Of a stretch of DNA of 64,000 nucleotides, positions 16,979-24,788 are shown one piece after another. How positions within the stretch are numbered: the stretch's first letter is position 1; each line of letters begins with the position of its first letter. Source of the DNA: Limosilactobacillus oris DSM 4864 (lineage in GTDB: Bacteria; Bacillota; Bacilli; Lactobacillales; Lactobacillaceae); assembly GCF_001434465.1 (NCBI RefSeq), contig NZ_AZGE01000001.1, positions 62,001-126,000 of the forward strand, in the 5' to 3' direction. The notes beneath the pieces were generated by a model. It worked only from the letters and a program-made list of their open reading frames with translations. It was not told the DNA's origin and did no database searches. Position numbers and translations under genes: made by a program.

Positions 16979-17026
16979 AATGACGAAAAAAAACATGCTT
17001 AAACTACATACTAGCTAAATTTTTGC

Positions 17027-17057
17027 TTGCCTTATAGTCGACTTCAAGGTTTATAGT
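17027..17057 (+). promoter_or_regulatory. MerR-type operator/promoter (box 7) for the alcohol dehydrogenase
   Basis: TTGCCT 17027-17032, 19-bp spacer, -10 TATAGT 17052-17057. From 17026 to 17053 it is identical over 28 bases to box 1 (1568-1595). Confidence 0.85.
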
Positions 17058-17108
17058 AAGAACTGTTAAGTTGATACAATGCAAAAAACATTAAAGGAGC
17101 GGATATAA

Positions 17109-18149
17109 ATGAAAGCAGCCGTATTTATGGAACCAGAAAAAGTTGAAATTCACGATGTTCCTAAGCCAACAATTGATGGTGACAACCAAGCCATCATTCG
17201 AGTAGTCCGGGCGAGTGTCTGTGGCTCTGATTTATGGTGGTATCGGGGAATTGCCAAACGGCAAGCAAATTCCTTAGTCGGCCATGAAGCCATCGGAGTG
17301 GTCGAAAGTGTTAGCGATGATGTTGATCAGATCAAGCCAGGTGACTTTGTAATCGTACCGTTTACTCATGGTTGTGGTCACTGTGTTGCTTGTGTGAATG
17401 GCTTCGAAGGTAACTGTCTAAACCAGAAACCAGGGACAAATGGCGGTTACCAAGCAGAATTTATGAAGTACGAACCAGCCAACTCCGGCTTAGTTAAAAT
17501 TCCGGGTACTCCAGCAGATTATACTGCTGACCAATTAGCCTCCTTACAGACCCTTTCTGATGTTATGGCTACTGGCTTCCATGCCGCTAAGAGTGCTGAA
17601 GTAAAGGAAGGCGACACGGTTGCGGTGATTGGTGACGGTGCTGTTGGCCTGTGTGGGGTGATTGGTGCCAAGCTCTTAGGCGCCGAAAAGATCATCTTGC
17701 TTAGCCACCATGAGGATCGGGCGGCATTAGGTAGAGAATTTGGTGCAACTGATATTGTGGCGACAAAAGGCGACCAAGCAGTGCAGGATGTTCTGGCATT
17801 GACCAAGGAGAATGCCGGTGCTGACGCTGTGCTGGAATGTGTTGGTGCCACTAGCGCGATTGACCAAGCTGGTCAGATTGCCCGTCCTGGTGCCGTCATC
17901 GGCCGGGTTGGTGTTCCGCAAACTGAACCAAAGTCCAACCAACTCTTCTGGAAGAACGTTGGTCTCCGCGGGGGAATTGCCTCCGTTACTAAGCCAGATA
18001 AGGAAGTCCTATTACAGGCAGTCCTCGATGGTAAAATTAATCCTGGTAAGGTCTTTACGAAGAGCTTCTCATTGGATAACATCCAAGACGCATACCAGGC
18101 AATGGACAAGCGTGAAGCAATCAAGTCATTATTGATTGTTAGTAAATAA
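17109..18149 (+). CDS. Zinc-dependent alcohol dehydrogenase (MDR family)
   Basis: 346 residues. Catalytic zinc ligands Cys38 and His59-Glu60 are present. The structural zinc lobe Cys89-x2-Cys92-x2-Cys95-x7-Cys103 is complete. The nucleotide fold reads VAVIGDGAVGLCGV. RBS AAAGGAGCGG lies 5' of the ATG. It is the gene type controlled by AdhR-like MerR proteins in Bacillus, matching box 7. Probably interconverts alcohols and aldehydes with NAD(P). Its codon use is GC-richer than the rest of the regulon. Confidence 0.9.
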   Translation: MKAAVFMEPEKVEIHDVPKPTIDGDNQAIIRVVRASVCGSDLWWYRGIAKRQANSLVGHEAIGVVESVSDDVDQIKPGDFVIVPFTHGCGHCVACVNGFEGNCLNQKPGTNGGYQAEFMKYEPANSGLVKIPGTPADYTADQLASLQTLSDVMATGFHAAKSAEVKEGDTVAVIGDGAVGLCGVIGAKLLGAEKIILLSHHEDRAALGREFGATDIVATKGDQAVQDVLALTKENAGADAVLECVGATSAIDQAGQIARPGAVIGRVGVPQTEPKSNQLFWKNVGLRGGIASVTKPDKEVLLQAVLDGKINPGKVFTKSFSLDNIQDAYQAMDKREAIKSLLIVSK

Positions 18150-18180
18150 ACCAATGGGGCGTAATTAAGATTAATAATGA

Positions 18181-18209
18181 AGAGGAGGGAAATTTCCGTC
18201 CTCTTTTTC
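18181..18209 (+). terminator. Rho-independent terminator after ADH
   Basis: A near-perfect palindrome 18181-18204 (AGAGGA...TCCTCT with GGAAATTTCC core) followed by TTTTT. Confidence 0.75.
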
Positions 18210-18255
18210 ATTATCTAGCTTTATAATAGGAAGGAAACAAAATTGGAGGTGCCTC

Positions 18256-19557
18256 ATGGGGAAGAAGCGACGGTTTGTCAACTGGGCGACGTGGTTTAAC
18301 GAGCGGCCATTTGTCAAAATCATGCAGCAAACAATGATTATCCTGTTTCCAGTGGCCCTGATTGGGTCCTTTACCTGGATGATTAGCGATAACTTATTAG
18401 CCACTAACGGCTTTTTAGCAAATATTTTTCGGGTTCGTCAGTGGTTGCCCTATATGCAGTTTTGGCGGCAACTATTCAACGACATCACTTTGGCGACGAT
18501 TGGTTTAGTGTCGCCATATGCAGCCTTCACGAGCGCGACGCTAACAACTTATCACTATAAGCACCCCAACATTATTGCTGGTTTAACAGCTGCGGCCACG
18601 TATATTTTAATTTTCTTCCATAGCCAGCGGGGGGCGCAGACAATCGAAATGCGTTATTACAATGCCGGTTGGCTTATAGTTGCCGTTTTGATTGGCTACG
18701 CCATTGGCCTGATCTTTGCTAAGTGGGGTAAAGAATTCAGCATTGCTGATGTTCGGTTAAGGGATCAACAATTAATGAGCAAGAGCCTGGCAAACCTGCC
18801 CTTAGTCGTGGGAATCCTTAGTGGGGCGTTTGTGCTCCACTTGGGCTACGCCTTATTACGGATCTTCAACCTCGACGTCACCGCCAACCAGATTTTGACG
18901 TCTTCGATTAGCAAAAACAGTAATTATTTATTAAATGGCTTTCTTTCACTCAATAATACCGTGTCGGTTTGGCTAGGGTTTGCAGAACCAGTTCGCTTAT
19001 CATCCGGGGCCTATAACAACGAGGTGACGAGCAATTTGGTCTATGCACTGACCCATAAGACCCTCGTCAATGTTCCGTACCCCTTTACCCCGTCCTCGCT
19101 CTACAACGGTTTTGCCAACTTTGGGGGTGTGGGGGTTACGTTAGCACTGGTAATTGGGATTCTGTGGATTGGTCGACACAAGAACCAGCAAACGGTGGCC
19201 GTGTGGAGTGCCCTACCAGCAATCTTCAATACGGGCCTGCCAATCATGTTCGGGGCGCAGGTATTTCTCAATCCTTTCTTTGTCCTGCCGTTCGTTTTCT
19301 TGCCGGTTCTTAATATGGTGATTGCCAGTGGCTTCATTTTCCTGCACATCATTCCGCCAATTGTTTACCCGGTTCCTAATGGGACCCCAGGAATCCTGGT
19401 TCCGTTTATTGGGACGGGTGGCGATTGGCGAGCCCTGGTGCTTTCGATTGCCTTACTGCTCCTTGATATTGCCGTCTATCTTCCCTTTATTAAGTGGGCA
19501 TTTGAGCCCCACCAAGCAAACGGCGGAAAGGAAGCGTCTCAAAATGAAAATGACTAA
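18256..19557 (+). CDS. PTS sugar transporter EIIC-like subunit (lactose/cellobiose type)
   Basis: A 433-residue integral membrane protein with about ten hydrophobic segments. The EIIC landmarks IIGSFTWM-type N-terminal helices, FAEPVRLSS, NTGLPIMFG and GTPGILVPF near the end fit the Lac/Cel family. RBS GGAGGTG precedes the ATG. No EIIA or EIIB gene is in the window, so phosphoryl transfer would need partners elsewhere. The next gene overlaps its end, an odd pairing of a sugar permease with a membrane-anchored hydrolase. Confidence 0.8.
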   Translation: MGKKRRFVNWATWFNERPFVKIMQQTMIILFPVALIGSFTWMISDNLLATNGFLANIFRVRQWLPYMQFWRQLFNDITLATIGLVSPYAAFTSATLTTYHYKHPNIIAGLTAAATYILIFFHSQRGAQTIEMRYYNAGWLIVAVLIGYAIGLIFAKWGKEFSIADVRLRDQQLMSKSLANLPLVVGILSGAFVLHLGYALLRIFNLDVTANQILTSSISKNSNYLLNGFLSLNNTVSVWLGFAEPVRLSSGAYNNEVTSNLVYALTHKTLVNVPYPFTPSSLYNGFANFGGVGVTLALVIGILWIGRHKNQQTVAVWSALPAIFNTGLPIMFGAQVFLNPFFVLPFVFLPVLNMVIASGFIFLHIIPPIVYPVPNGTPGILVPFIGTGGDWRALVLSIALLLLDIAVYLPFIKWAFEPHQANGGKEASQNEND

Positions 19558-20410
19558 GCGGCGCAAGTGGATTATTGCTGTCTTTGTGGGGATTTTTACC
19601 ATCCTGACCTTCTTTTCCTATTGCTGGTCACGCCAGAGCATTGACGTCCTCGAACGGCGGCAGCAATCACGGATGTCACCAGTAATTATGATTCCCGGAA
19701 GCAGCGCGACCGTAAATCGCTTTGATACACTGGTTGCCAAGATTAACCGGATGGACCACCGAAACCATAGTTTGTTAAAGGTGAAGGTCTACAATAACGG
19801 TAAGATCACCTATACTGGACAAATTCGCCAAAACGATAACGAACCATTCATCGTCGTTGGCTTTGAAAATAACCACGATGGTTATAACAACATCAAGAAA
19901 CAGGCTAAAATGTTTAAGGCGGCGTTTAACCAACTGAAAGTCCGCTATAATTTCAATAATTTTAAGGGGATCGGTCACTCTAATGGGGGACTGATTTATA
20001 CCTACTTCTTGGAACACTACTTCAGTGAAAGGCAGATCAAAATCAAACGCCTGATGACGATTGGGACACCGTATAACTTTGCGGAACCGGCCAACCGACG
20101 GACCCAAATGCTGACCGACTTCATTAAGTATCGGCAGAACCTGCCCAGCAACCTGACGATGTACTCGGTAGCCGGTTCGGAAAACTACGTCGAGGACGGT
20201 CTGGTCCCACTCAGTAGTGTGATGGCTGGCAAGTATATTTACCAGGGGACGGTTAAGCATTACACCCAGGTAACGGTGACCGGGAAACTGGCTCAGCATT
20301 CGGCACTACCCCAAAACCAGGAAGTGTTGGACCTGATCCAGCAGAACATTCTTGAACACGACAATCCGCAGCGACTAAATGGCAGGAGACCGGCAAGGCT
20401 TGCAAATTAA
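19544..20410 (+). CDS. DUF915-like alpha/beta hydrolase, membrane-anchored or secreted
   Basis: 288 residues from ATG 19544 (or 19550), overlapping the EIIC stop by about 14 bp. A longer in-frame start at 19322 lies deep inside the EIIC gene and has no ribosome binding site. An N-terminal signal-anchor (KWIIAVFVGIFTILTFF) leads to PVIMIPGSSAT and the nucleophile elbow GIGHSNGGL; a late QHSALPQN carries a likely His. Same family as the partial gene at 63348. Probably acts outside the membrane; substrate unknown. Confidence 0.8.
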   Translation: MKMTKRRKWIIAVFVGIFTILTFFSYCWSRQSIDVLERRQQSRMSPVIMIPGSSATVNRFDTLVAKINRMDHRNHSLLKVKVYNNGKITYTGQIRQNDNEPFIVVGFENNHDGYNNIKKQAKMFKAAFNQLKVRYNFNNFKGIGHSNGGLIYTYFLEHYFSERQIKIKRLMTIGTPYNFAEPANRRTQMLTDFIKYRQNLPSNLTMYSVAGSENYVEDGLVPLSSVMAGKYIYQGTVKHYTQVTVTGKLAQHSALPQNQEVLDLIQQNILEHDNPQRLNGRRPARLAN

Positions 20411-20426
20411 CCGTTGGCTGCGAAAT

Positions 20427-20477
20427 AATAAACGGCAGGGATTTGATTTTTTGATCAGATTCCTGCCGTTTATTTTA
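20427..20477 (+). terminator. Rho-independent terminator after the DUF915-like gene
   Basis: AATAAACGGCAGG (from 20427) pairs with CCTGCCGTTTATT (to 20474), followed by TT. Its right end overlaps the stop codon of the minus-strand SMR gene. Confidence 0.8.
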
Positions 20478-20800
20478 GTGGCCCGCCGTTAGCTTAATGC
20501 CGATGATGGCAACGATTAACAGGATAACGAAAACCCAAGTGATTGCCGGTAACTGGTCGTGAAAGAGGACCACCCCAACAATGATTGAACCAACCGCGCC
20601 AATTCCTGTCCAGATGGGGTAGGGTAGGCGAGGCTGAGCGGCAGGTGCTTGGTAGCCATTACCAGGCCGGCAAAGGAGATGATCATCCCCACCAGCGTTA
20701 GCGCCGCGTAAGGGAGGTTACTAAAGCCATTGCTGAGCTTCATTGCCGTTGCCCAAACCACCTCAAAAATTCCCGCAATCAACAAGTAAATCCATGCCAT
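20475..20800 (-). pseudogene. Small multidrug resistance (SMR/QacE-type) exporter, frameshifted
   Basis: From the ATG at 20800 (AGGAGG 8 bp upstream) the frame gives AWIYLLIAGIFEVVWATAMK...HLPLSLAYP, a standard SMR N terminus with the essential Glu. A 5-bp tandem duplication (TACCC-TACCC on the coding strand, near 20617-20628) shifts the frame. The correct continuation YPIWTGIGAVGSIIVGVV and on to the end ...IGIKLTAGH, stop at 20475-20477, is intact in another frame. Removing 5 bp restores 106 codons, the normal SMR length. Exchange of toxic cations for protons is the family role. Confidence 0.85.
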
Positions 20801-20808
20801 TATCATTT

Positions 20809-20890
20809 CCTCCTAAAATAAAAAATGCCGAATAGTTATTACCATCTTCAATGACCTAATGGTGGTAATAGTTGTTCGGCTTCCCCGGTG
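20809..20890 (-). promoter_or_regulatory. Terminator-like attenuator directly before the SMR ribosome binding site
   Basis: On the minus strand, a hairpin (GCCGAA and TATTACCA pairing with TGGTAATA and TTCGGC, 20890-20827) is followed by a T-run (CATTTTTTATTTT) that leads straight into AGGAGG at 20814-20809. A full terminator placed between promoter and start codon of an efflux gene suggests transcription attenuation. About 100 nt upstream could hold an aptamer; I did not recognise guanidine or other known riboswitch motifs. Confidence 0.5.
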
Positions 20891-21070
20891 GGAATATTGG
20901 TATTTACCAGTTAGCTTACCAAAGTTAATCGTTAATGGCAAATGGTGGGTATTTCAAAACCGGCTGAATATAACGAGGTAATTTAATATAGGACTAGGTA
21001 CAGAATTTTTGAGCACCGGCAATTTTAGGGATTTTGTAGAATCAAATTAGATTTTAAGGAGGATAATACC

Positions 21071-21721
21071 GTGACCGCTTTAACAGAAGAAATGTATGCC
21101 ATCTTTGACCAGCCCGAATTTTCTTTCAAAAAGATCAAGGAGCAACGCACGCCCGCTGAGGTTGACCAATTAAAGGCCAAATTTAAAACCGTTTGGCAGA
21201 CTTGGAAACAGGTTCAGCAAAACGTGGCAAAAGAATTACCAGCGGGCAAATTTGCAAAAGTCCACGTCGAGAGCTGGACTAATGGCTGGAACTTACGTGA
21301 CCACTACTGGGCCGCTTACCGGCTGGCACGGCTGGCCGATGCCAATCCCTGTGTTGGGGTAATGCTGGACCGCAAGCAATTTCAGGTTTACCTGATGTTT
21401 CAGCATTACAAGAGCGACCAGCGGACCGGCACGGCGGCAGAGTATAACCAGCTTTTACCCCAGCTGCCAGCCTGGGCTGACGGAATCGATCCTGCTCACT
21501 GGTATCTGTGGGACAAGGATGAAATGGAGTTTGCTGACCATTTATCACTAGCAGAGTACCTTGATGATCAGGAGAAACGACAGACTTTTAATAACACAGC
21601 TTTGCAGACGAGTTTCCTCCTGGGAAAATTTGCTTTTCGGCGTCAGGACACCGTTGACGATTTGGAAGAGTATATCTTGACGGCCATTAACGACTTGTTG
21701 CCGTTATATGAACAGCTTTGA
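21071..21721 (+). CDS. Hypothetical protein, acidic, 216 aa
   Basis: The GTG start at 21071 follows AAGGAGG. It has no signal peptide or membrane helix; Trp-rich segments include HVESWTNGWNLRDHYWAAYR. The C terminus is rich in Asp/Glu. I do not recognise a family with confidence. It stands alone between the SMR promoter region and an AKR gene. Real coding is supported by strong RBS, length and even codon use. Confidence 0.75.
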   Translation: MTALTEEMYAIFDQPEFSFKKIKEQRTPAEVDQLKAKFKTVWQTWKQVQQNVAKELPAGKFAKVHVESWTNGWNLRDHYWAAYRLARLADANPCVGVMLDRKQFQVYLMFQHYKSDQRTGTAAEYNQLLPQLPAWADGIDPAHWYLWDKDEMEFADHLSLAEYLDDQEKRQTFNNTALQTSFLLGKFAFRRQDTVDDLEEYILTAINDLLPLYEQL

Positions 21722-21820
21722 TATTCACTTCTTAGATAGGTTGCCATCAATGATAAGTATTTAACATTGGATCCGCCCTTCTTTATACTGAAAATTAGCA
21801 AGAAGACAGGAGGGTGCCAA

Positions 21821-22825
21821 ATGAAATACAGTCATATTCCAGGAACAGATATTAAAATTTCTCAGTTAGCGGTCGGGGGGATGAGTTTCGGGATCCCCGC
21901 AGTGAAAACCTACCGCTGGATTTTGGACGAAGACCAGACTGGTCAGATGGTTCAGCACGCCCTTGACTTAGGGATTAACTTTTTTGACACCGCCAACGTC
22001 TACGGTGCCGGGACCAGTGAAGAATTTATCGGCAAGTCACTAAAGAAACACCAGGTTCCGCGAGACCAAGTGGCGATTGCCAGCAAGGTTTACTTCAATG
22101 ACGGCCGTCTCTCCAAGGAGGCTATCAACCGGGAAATTGACGGAACCCTAAAGCGGCTGGGAACCGACTACTTAGACCTCTACATCATTCACCGCTTTGA
22201 CTATGACCACCCAATCGAAGAAACAATGGAAGCTCTTAACAACCTGGTTGAAGAAGGAAAGGTTCGGGCAATTGGTGCCTCCGCCATGTACGGTTACCAG
22301 TTCCAAAATATGCAACACGTTGCGGAAAAGAATGGCTGGCACCAGTTTGTTGCAATGGAAAATCACTACAATCTCCTGTACCGGGAAGACGAACGGGAAC
22401 TGCTCCCGATTTGCAAGCAGGACGGGGTGATGCTGATGCCGTACAGTCCGCTAGCTAGTGGACACCTGGCGCGGCCAACCTGGGACAGTTCATCGAAACG
22501 GAGCCAAGTCGACACTTCGGCCCGGTCCAAGTACGACCACGCTGAACAGCAAGACCTGCCGATCATCAAACGGGTGGCAGGATTAGCGGAAAAGCATCAT
22601 GTTAAGATGTCACAGATTGCTCTTGCTTGGCAGTGGGCGAAGGGAGTGACGGCACCGATTGTCGGAGCGACGAAGGAACAATATCTCGACGACGCGGCCC
22701 AAGCCACTGAAATTGTGCTGACGCCAGAAGAGGTTGCCTACCTTGATGAACCTTACACTGCCCATGAGATTGTCGGTGCGCTGGATAGCAATCCGACGGG
22801 CCTGTTGCCTAAGGATGTAAGGTAA
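21821..22825 (+). CDS. Aldo/keto reductase (YajO-like group)
   Basis: 334 residues from the ATG at 21821, with ACAGGAGG just upstream; an earlier in-frame TTG at 21767 has no RBS. Asp and Tyr lie in FFDTANVYGAG, Lys in VAIASKVY, and His in YIIHRFDYD. The family reduces aldehydes with NADPH. It stands alone. Confidence 0.9.
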   Translation: MKYSHIPGTDIKISQLAVGGMSFGIPAVKTYRWILDEDQTGQMVQHALDLGINFFDTANVYGAGTSEEFIGKSLKKHQVPRDQVAIASKVYFNDGRLSKEAINREIDGTLKRLGTDYLDLYIIHRFDYDHPIEETMEALNNLVEEGKVRAIGASAMYGYQFQNMQHVAEKNGWHQFVAMENHYNLLYREDERELLPICKQDGVMLMPYSPLASGHLARPTWDSSSKRSQVDTSARSKYDHAEQQDLPIIKRVAGLAEKHHVKMSQIALAWQWAKGVTAPIVGATKEQYLDDAAQATEIVLTPEEVAYLDEPYTAHEIVGALDSNPTGLLPKDVR

Positions 22826-22837
22826 TGACATACTTAT

Positions 22838-23020
22838 GTGCGAGATGAGTGGATGAATTATAAAGCGGCTGGAGGGACAAATCAGGATCGTTTAATTATA
22901 AGATCAGCTGATGTTGAACATGATTGGCACCTGGTTGAACAATCTTTTGAGTATGATCTACTCCTTAACGAAGAAGATATGAAGAAACGCTTTGGAAAAT
23001 ATGGCTGGGGGACAAGATGA
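22838..23020 (+). CDS. Possible small protein or gene fragment, 60 aa
   Basis: A GTG-initiated frame with protein-like composition (RLIIRSADVEHDWHLVEQSF). It has no good RBS and begins 12 bp after the AKR stop. It may be the tail of a lost gene. No family is recognised. Confidence 0.3.
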   Translation: MRDEWMNYKAAGGTNQDRLIIRSADVEHDWHLVEQSFEYDLLLNEEDMKKRFGKYGWGTR

Positions 23021-23061
23021 AGACTAAACATCGGCCAAACTTTCTTATTCCCTAGTAAGCA

Positions 23062-23110
23062 ACAAACGACCAAAATCGACGGTAATAGCTGATTTGGGTC
23101 GTTTGTCTTT
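23062..23110. terminator. Bidirectional terminator
   Basis: ACAAACGACC (23062-23071) pairs with GGTCGTTTGT (23097-23106), extended by CCAAAATC/GATTTGGG. It separates converging genes. Confidence 0.7.
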
Positions 23111-23132
23111 CAATGCTAGTTTTCATTTTTGA

Positions 23133-24404
23133 TTAGTCGAGGTTCAAGAGAAAATCAACCAACGGAACTACTTTAATCTCAGCGCCGTCTTTGGTAATAA
23201 TTTCTTTTCGATCATCCTTCGTCACAATTACTAACTGCTGGGCGTCCTTGAAACTGTGATGCAATTTAATCAGGTTATTAACTTCTCTTTCTCTTGCTTC
23301 GTCTTGAATGGTCCAGGCAACTTGAATTGCTGTTTGTGCTTCGGGAACATAAAAGTCGACGTCGATCCCTGTCTTATTAGATTTAAGATAATAGATTTTA
23401 TTTTGGTATTGGTTAAAGAGTTTAACCGCCACCTGATTCTCAAGTAATGACGCACTTTTATTTACGAGAAAAATATTTAGAAGGCCATTATCAGTAAAAT
23501 AATAGCGAGGAATGCTTTCCCGACTAGTAAATTTATTGAAATAATTCTTGGTAGTGAACAGTAAATAAGCATTCTTGACATTTTCAACATATTCAATGAT
23601 CGAATTCTTACTAACCGTAAGGCCAACGCTTTTGACAGCATTATACAGCTTACTGTAAGAAAGCTCGTGCATGACAGTATCGGCAATTTTTCGAATCATG
23701 ATCCGTAGTGCCTCGGGATTCCGAATTCTGTTGCGGACGATGATGTCGGCGAGGTAAATGTTCTGATAAATATTATTGAGGTAATTTCGTTTGTCTTGAA
23801 GCTGAATTGCTTCGGGAAGGCCACCGTATTGAAGATATTCATTTGCCTTTGCCCTCACTCTGCCCTTAATACTTGTGAGTAGTAAGTCGGTTTGAGTGTG
23901 AGGAATTTCATTAGCGGTAAGGAATTCATTGAAATTAAATGGTGAAACGTATTTAGTTAGGTAGCGTCCACCAAGTCGCATGATAATATCGTGTCCCAAC
24001 ATTTTAGAATTACTTCCGGTAATGTATACAATTTCTTTTTGATCGGCCATCCGCCGGGCAAAGTGCTCCCAACCGGTGATGTTTTGAATCTCGTCAAAGA
24101 AAAAATAGTGTTTCTTGGTGGTAATTTGGTTAGCTGCCACCAGGATGTCGTTAAAGTCTTCTAACTTAAAATTGATTAGGCGCTCATCTTCGAAGTTGAT
24201 GTAGATGATTTGTTCTAACGAAATTCCTTTTTTAAGCAATTCTTGTGCTCGTTGAAAGAGCAAAAAAGACTTTCCCGCCCGCCGTAAGCCGACTAAGACA
24301 TAGTCCATGTTGTCTTCAAAGTTAAATTCGCGAGGAACTAATTGTATTCGTTTAATAATTTGTTGTTGGTCAAGAATTAAACTAGCCAAGGTATCCGTAT
24401 TCAT
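23133..24404 (-). CDS. AAA-type ATPase with DUF4143 domain
   Basis: 423 residues. Walker A is in VGLRRAGKSFLLF (~residues 38-50), Walker B in YFFFDEIQN (~100-108), and sensor-like YITGSNSKML follows. The C-terminal half is the DUF4143 part, ending in a PD-(D/E)XK-like segment (TGIDVDFYVPEAQTAIQVAW). The cellular role of these ATPases is not settled. It is monocistronic, AT-rich relative to neighbours, and has direct repeats in its promoter. A second member lies at 49867. Confidence 0.85.
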   Translation of the reverse strand: MNTDTLASLILDQQQIIKRIQLVPREFNFEDNMDYVLVGLRRAGKSFLLFQRAQELLKKGISLEQIIYINFEDERLINFKLEDFNDILVAANQITTKKHYFFFDEIQNITGWEHFARRMADQKEIVYITGSNSKMLGHDIIMRLGGRYLTKYVSPFNFNEFLTANEIPHTQTDLLLTSIKGRVRAKANEYLQYGGLPEAIQLQDKRNYLNNIYQNIYLADIIVRNRIRNPEALRIMIRKIADTVMHELSYSKLYNAVKSVGLTVSKNSIIEYVENVKNAYLLFTTKNYFNKFTSRESIPRYYFTDNGLLNIFLVNKSASLLENQVAVKLFNQYQNKIYYLKSNKTGIDVDFYVPEAQTAIQVAWTIQDEAREREVNNLIKLHHSFKDAQQLVIVTKDDRKEIITKDGAEIKVVPLVDFLLNLD

Positions 24405-24451
24405 GTTAGCTCACTCCTTTTTGCGTCTATATGTATTGTTTTAATTGTAAT

Positions 24452-24498
24452 ATTGTTCTATATAGAGGTCAATAATATTAATAAATTGTTCTATGTAG
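24452..24498 (-). promoter_or_regulatory. Paired 14-bp direct repeats in the promoter of the first DUF4143 ATPase
   Basis: ATTGTTCTATATAG (24452-24465) recurs as ATTGTTCTATGTAG (24485-24498), 13 of 14 bases, 33 bp apart. On the minus strand one copy falls in the 17-bp spacer between TTGACC and TACAAT. The placement suggests a repressor site, possibly autoregulatory. Confidence 0.5.
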
Positions 24499-24618
24499 CT
24501 TACAGAAAATAACTGTTCGCATTTAGCAATTCACCTTATTGATAATAAAGCGCTTCTCCCCCCCCGGTAAATTTAGTGCTAACTTTATAGTAGAAACATA
24601 GATAGGGGGAGTGCAATT

Positions 24619-24720
24619 ATGCTGAATGTCAGTCATTTAAACGTGTACTACGGCCGAAAAAAGGCAATTAATGACGTTTCATTTACAATTAAATCAGGAG
24701 AAAGAAATTTTAGAATTTAA
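24619..24720 (+). pseudogene. ABC transporter ATPase, N-terminal fragment
   Basis: A 33-codon frame begins MLNVSHLNVYYGRKKAINDV and continues SFTIKSGE, then diverges and stops. This is the start of an ABC ATPase up to just before its Walker A motif; the rest is gone. AGGGGGAG precedes the ATG and a promoter-like TATAGT is upstream. A hairpin terminator follows directly. Confidence 0.7.
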
Positions 24721-24763
24721 AAGCCAACAGCTTAACGGTTCACCAAGCTGTTGGCTTCCTTAT
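24721..24763. terminator. Hairpin terminator
   Basis: AAGCCAACAGCTT (24721-24733) pairs perfectly with AAGCTGTTGGCTT (24745-24757). It lies between the ABC fragment and the 3' end of the tetR gene and can serve both strands. Confidence 0.75.
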
Positions 24764-24788
24764 TATTAACTTGTTATCGGCACTTACT

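Noticed and set aside
19322-19543. Long N-terminal extension of the DUF915-like gene
   Set aside because: It lies in the EIIC gene in another frame and has no RBS; the signal-anchor begins at the internal ATG.
19775-20299. 174-codon open frame on the minus strand
   Set aside because: A shadow of the DUF915-like gene; no RBS and odd amino-acid composition.
24556-24563. C8 homopolymer upstream of the ABC fragment as a phase-variable tract
   Set aside because: It lies upstream of a dead fragment with nothing to switch; retained only as a curiosity.
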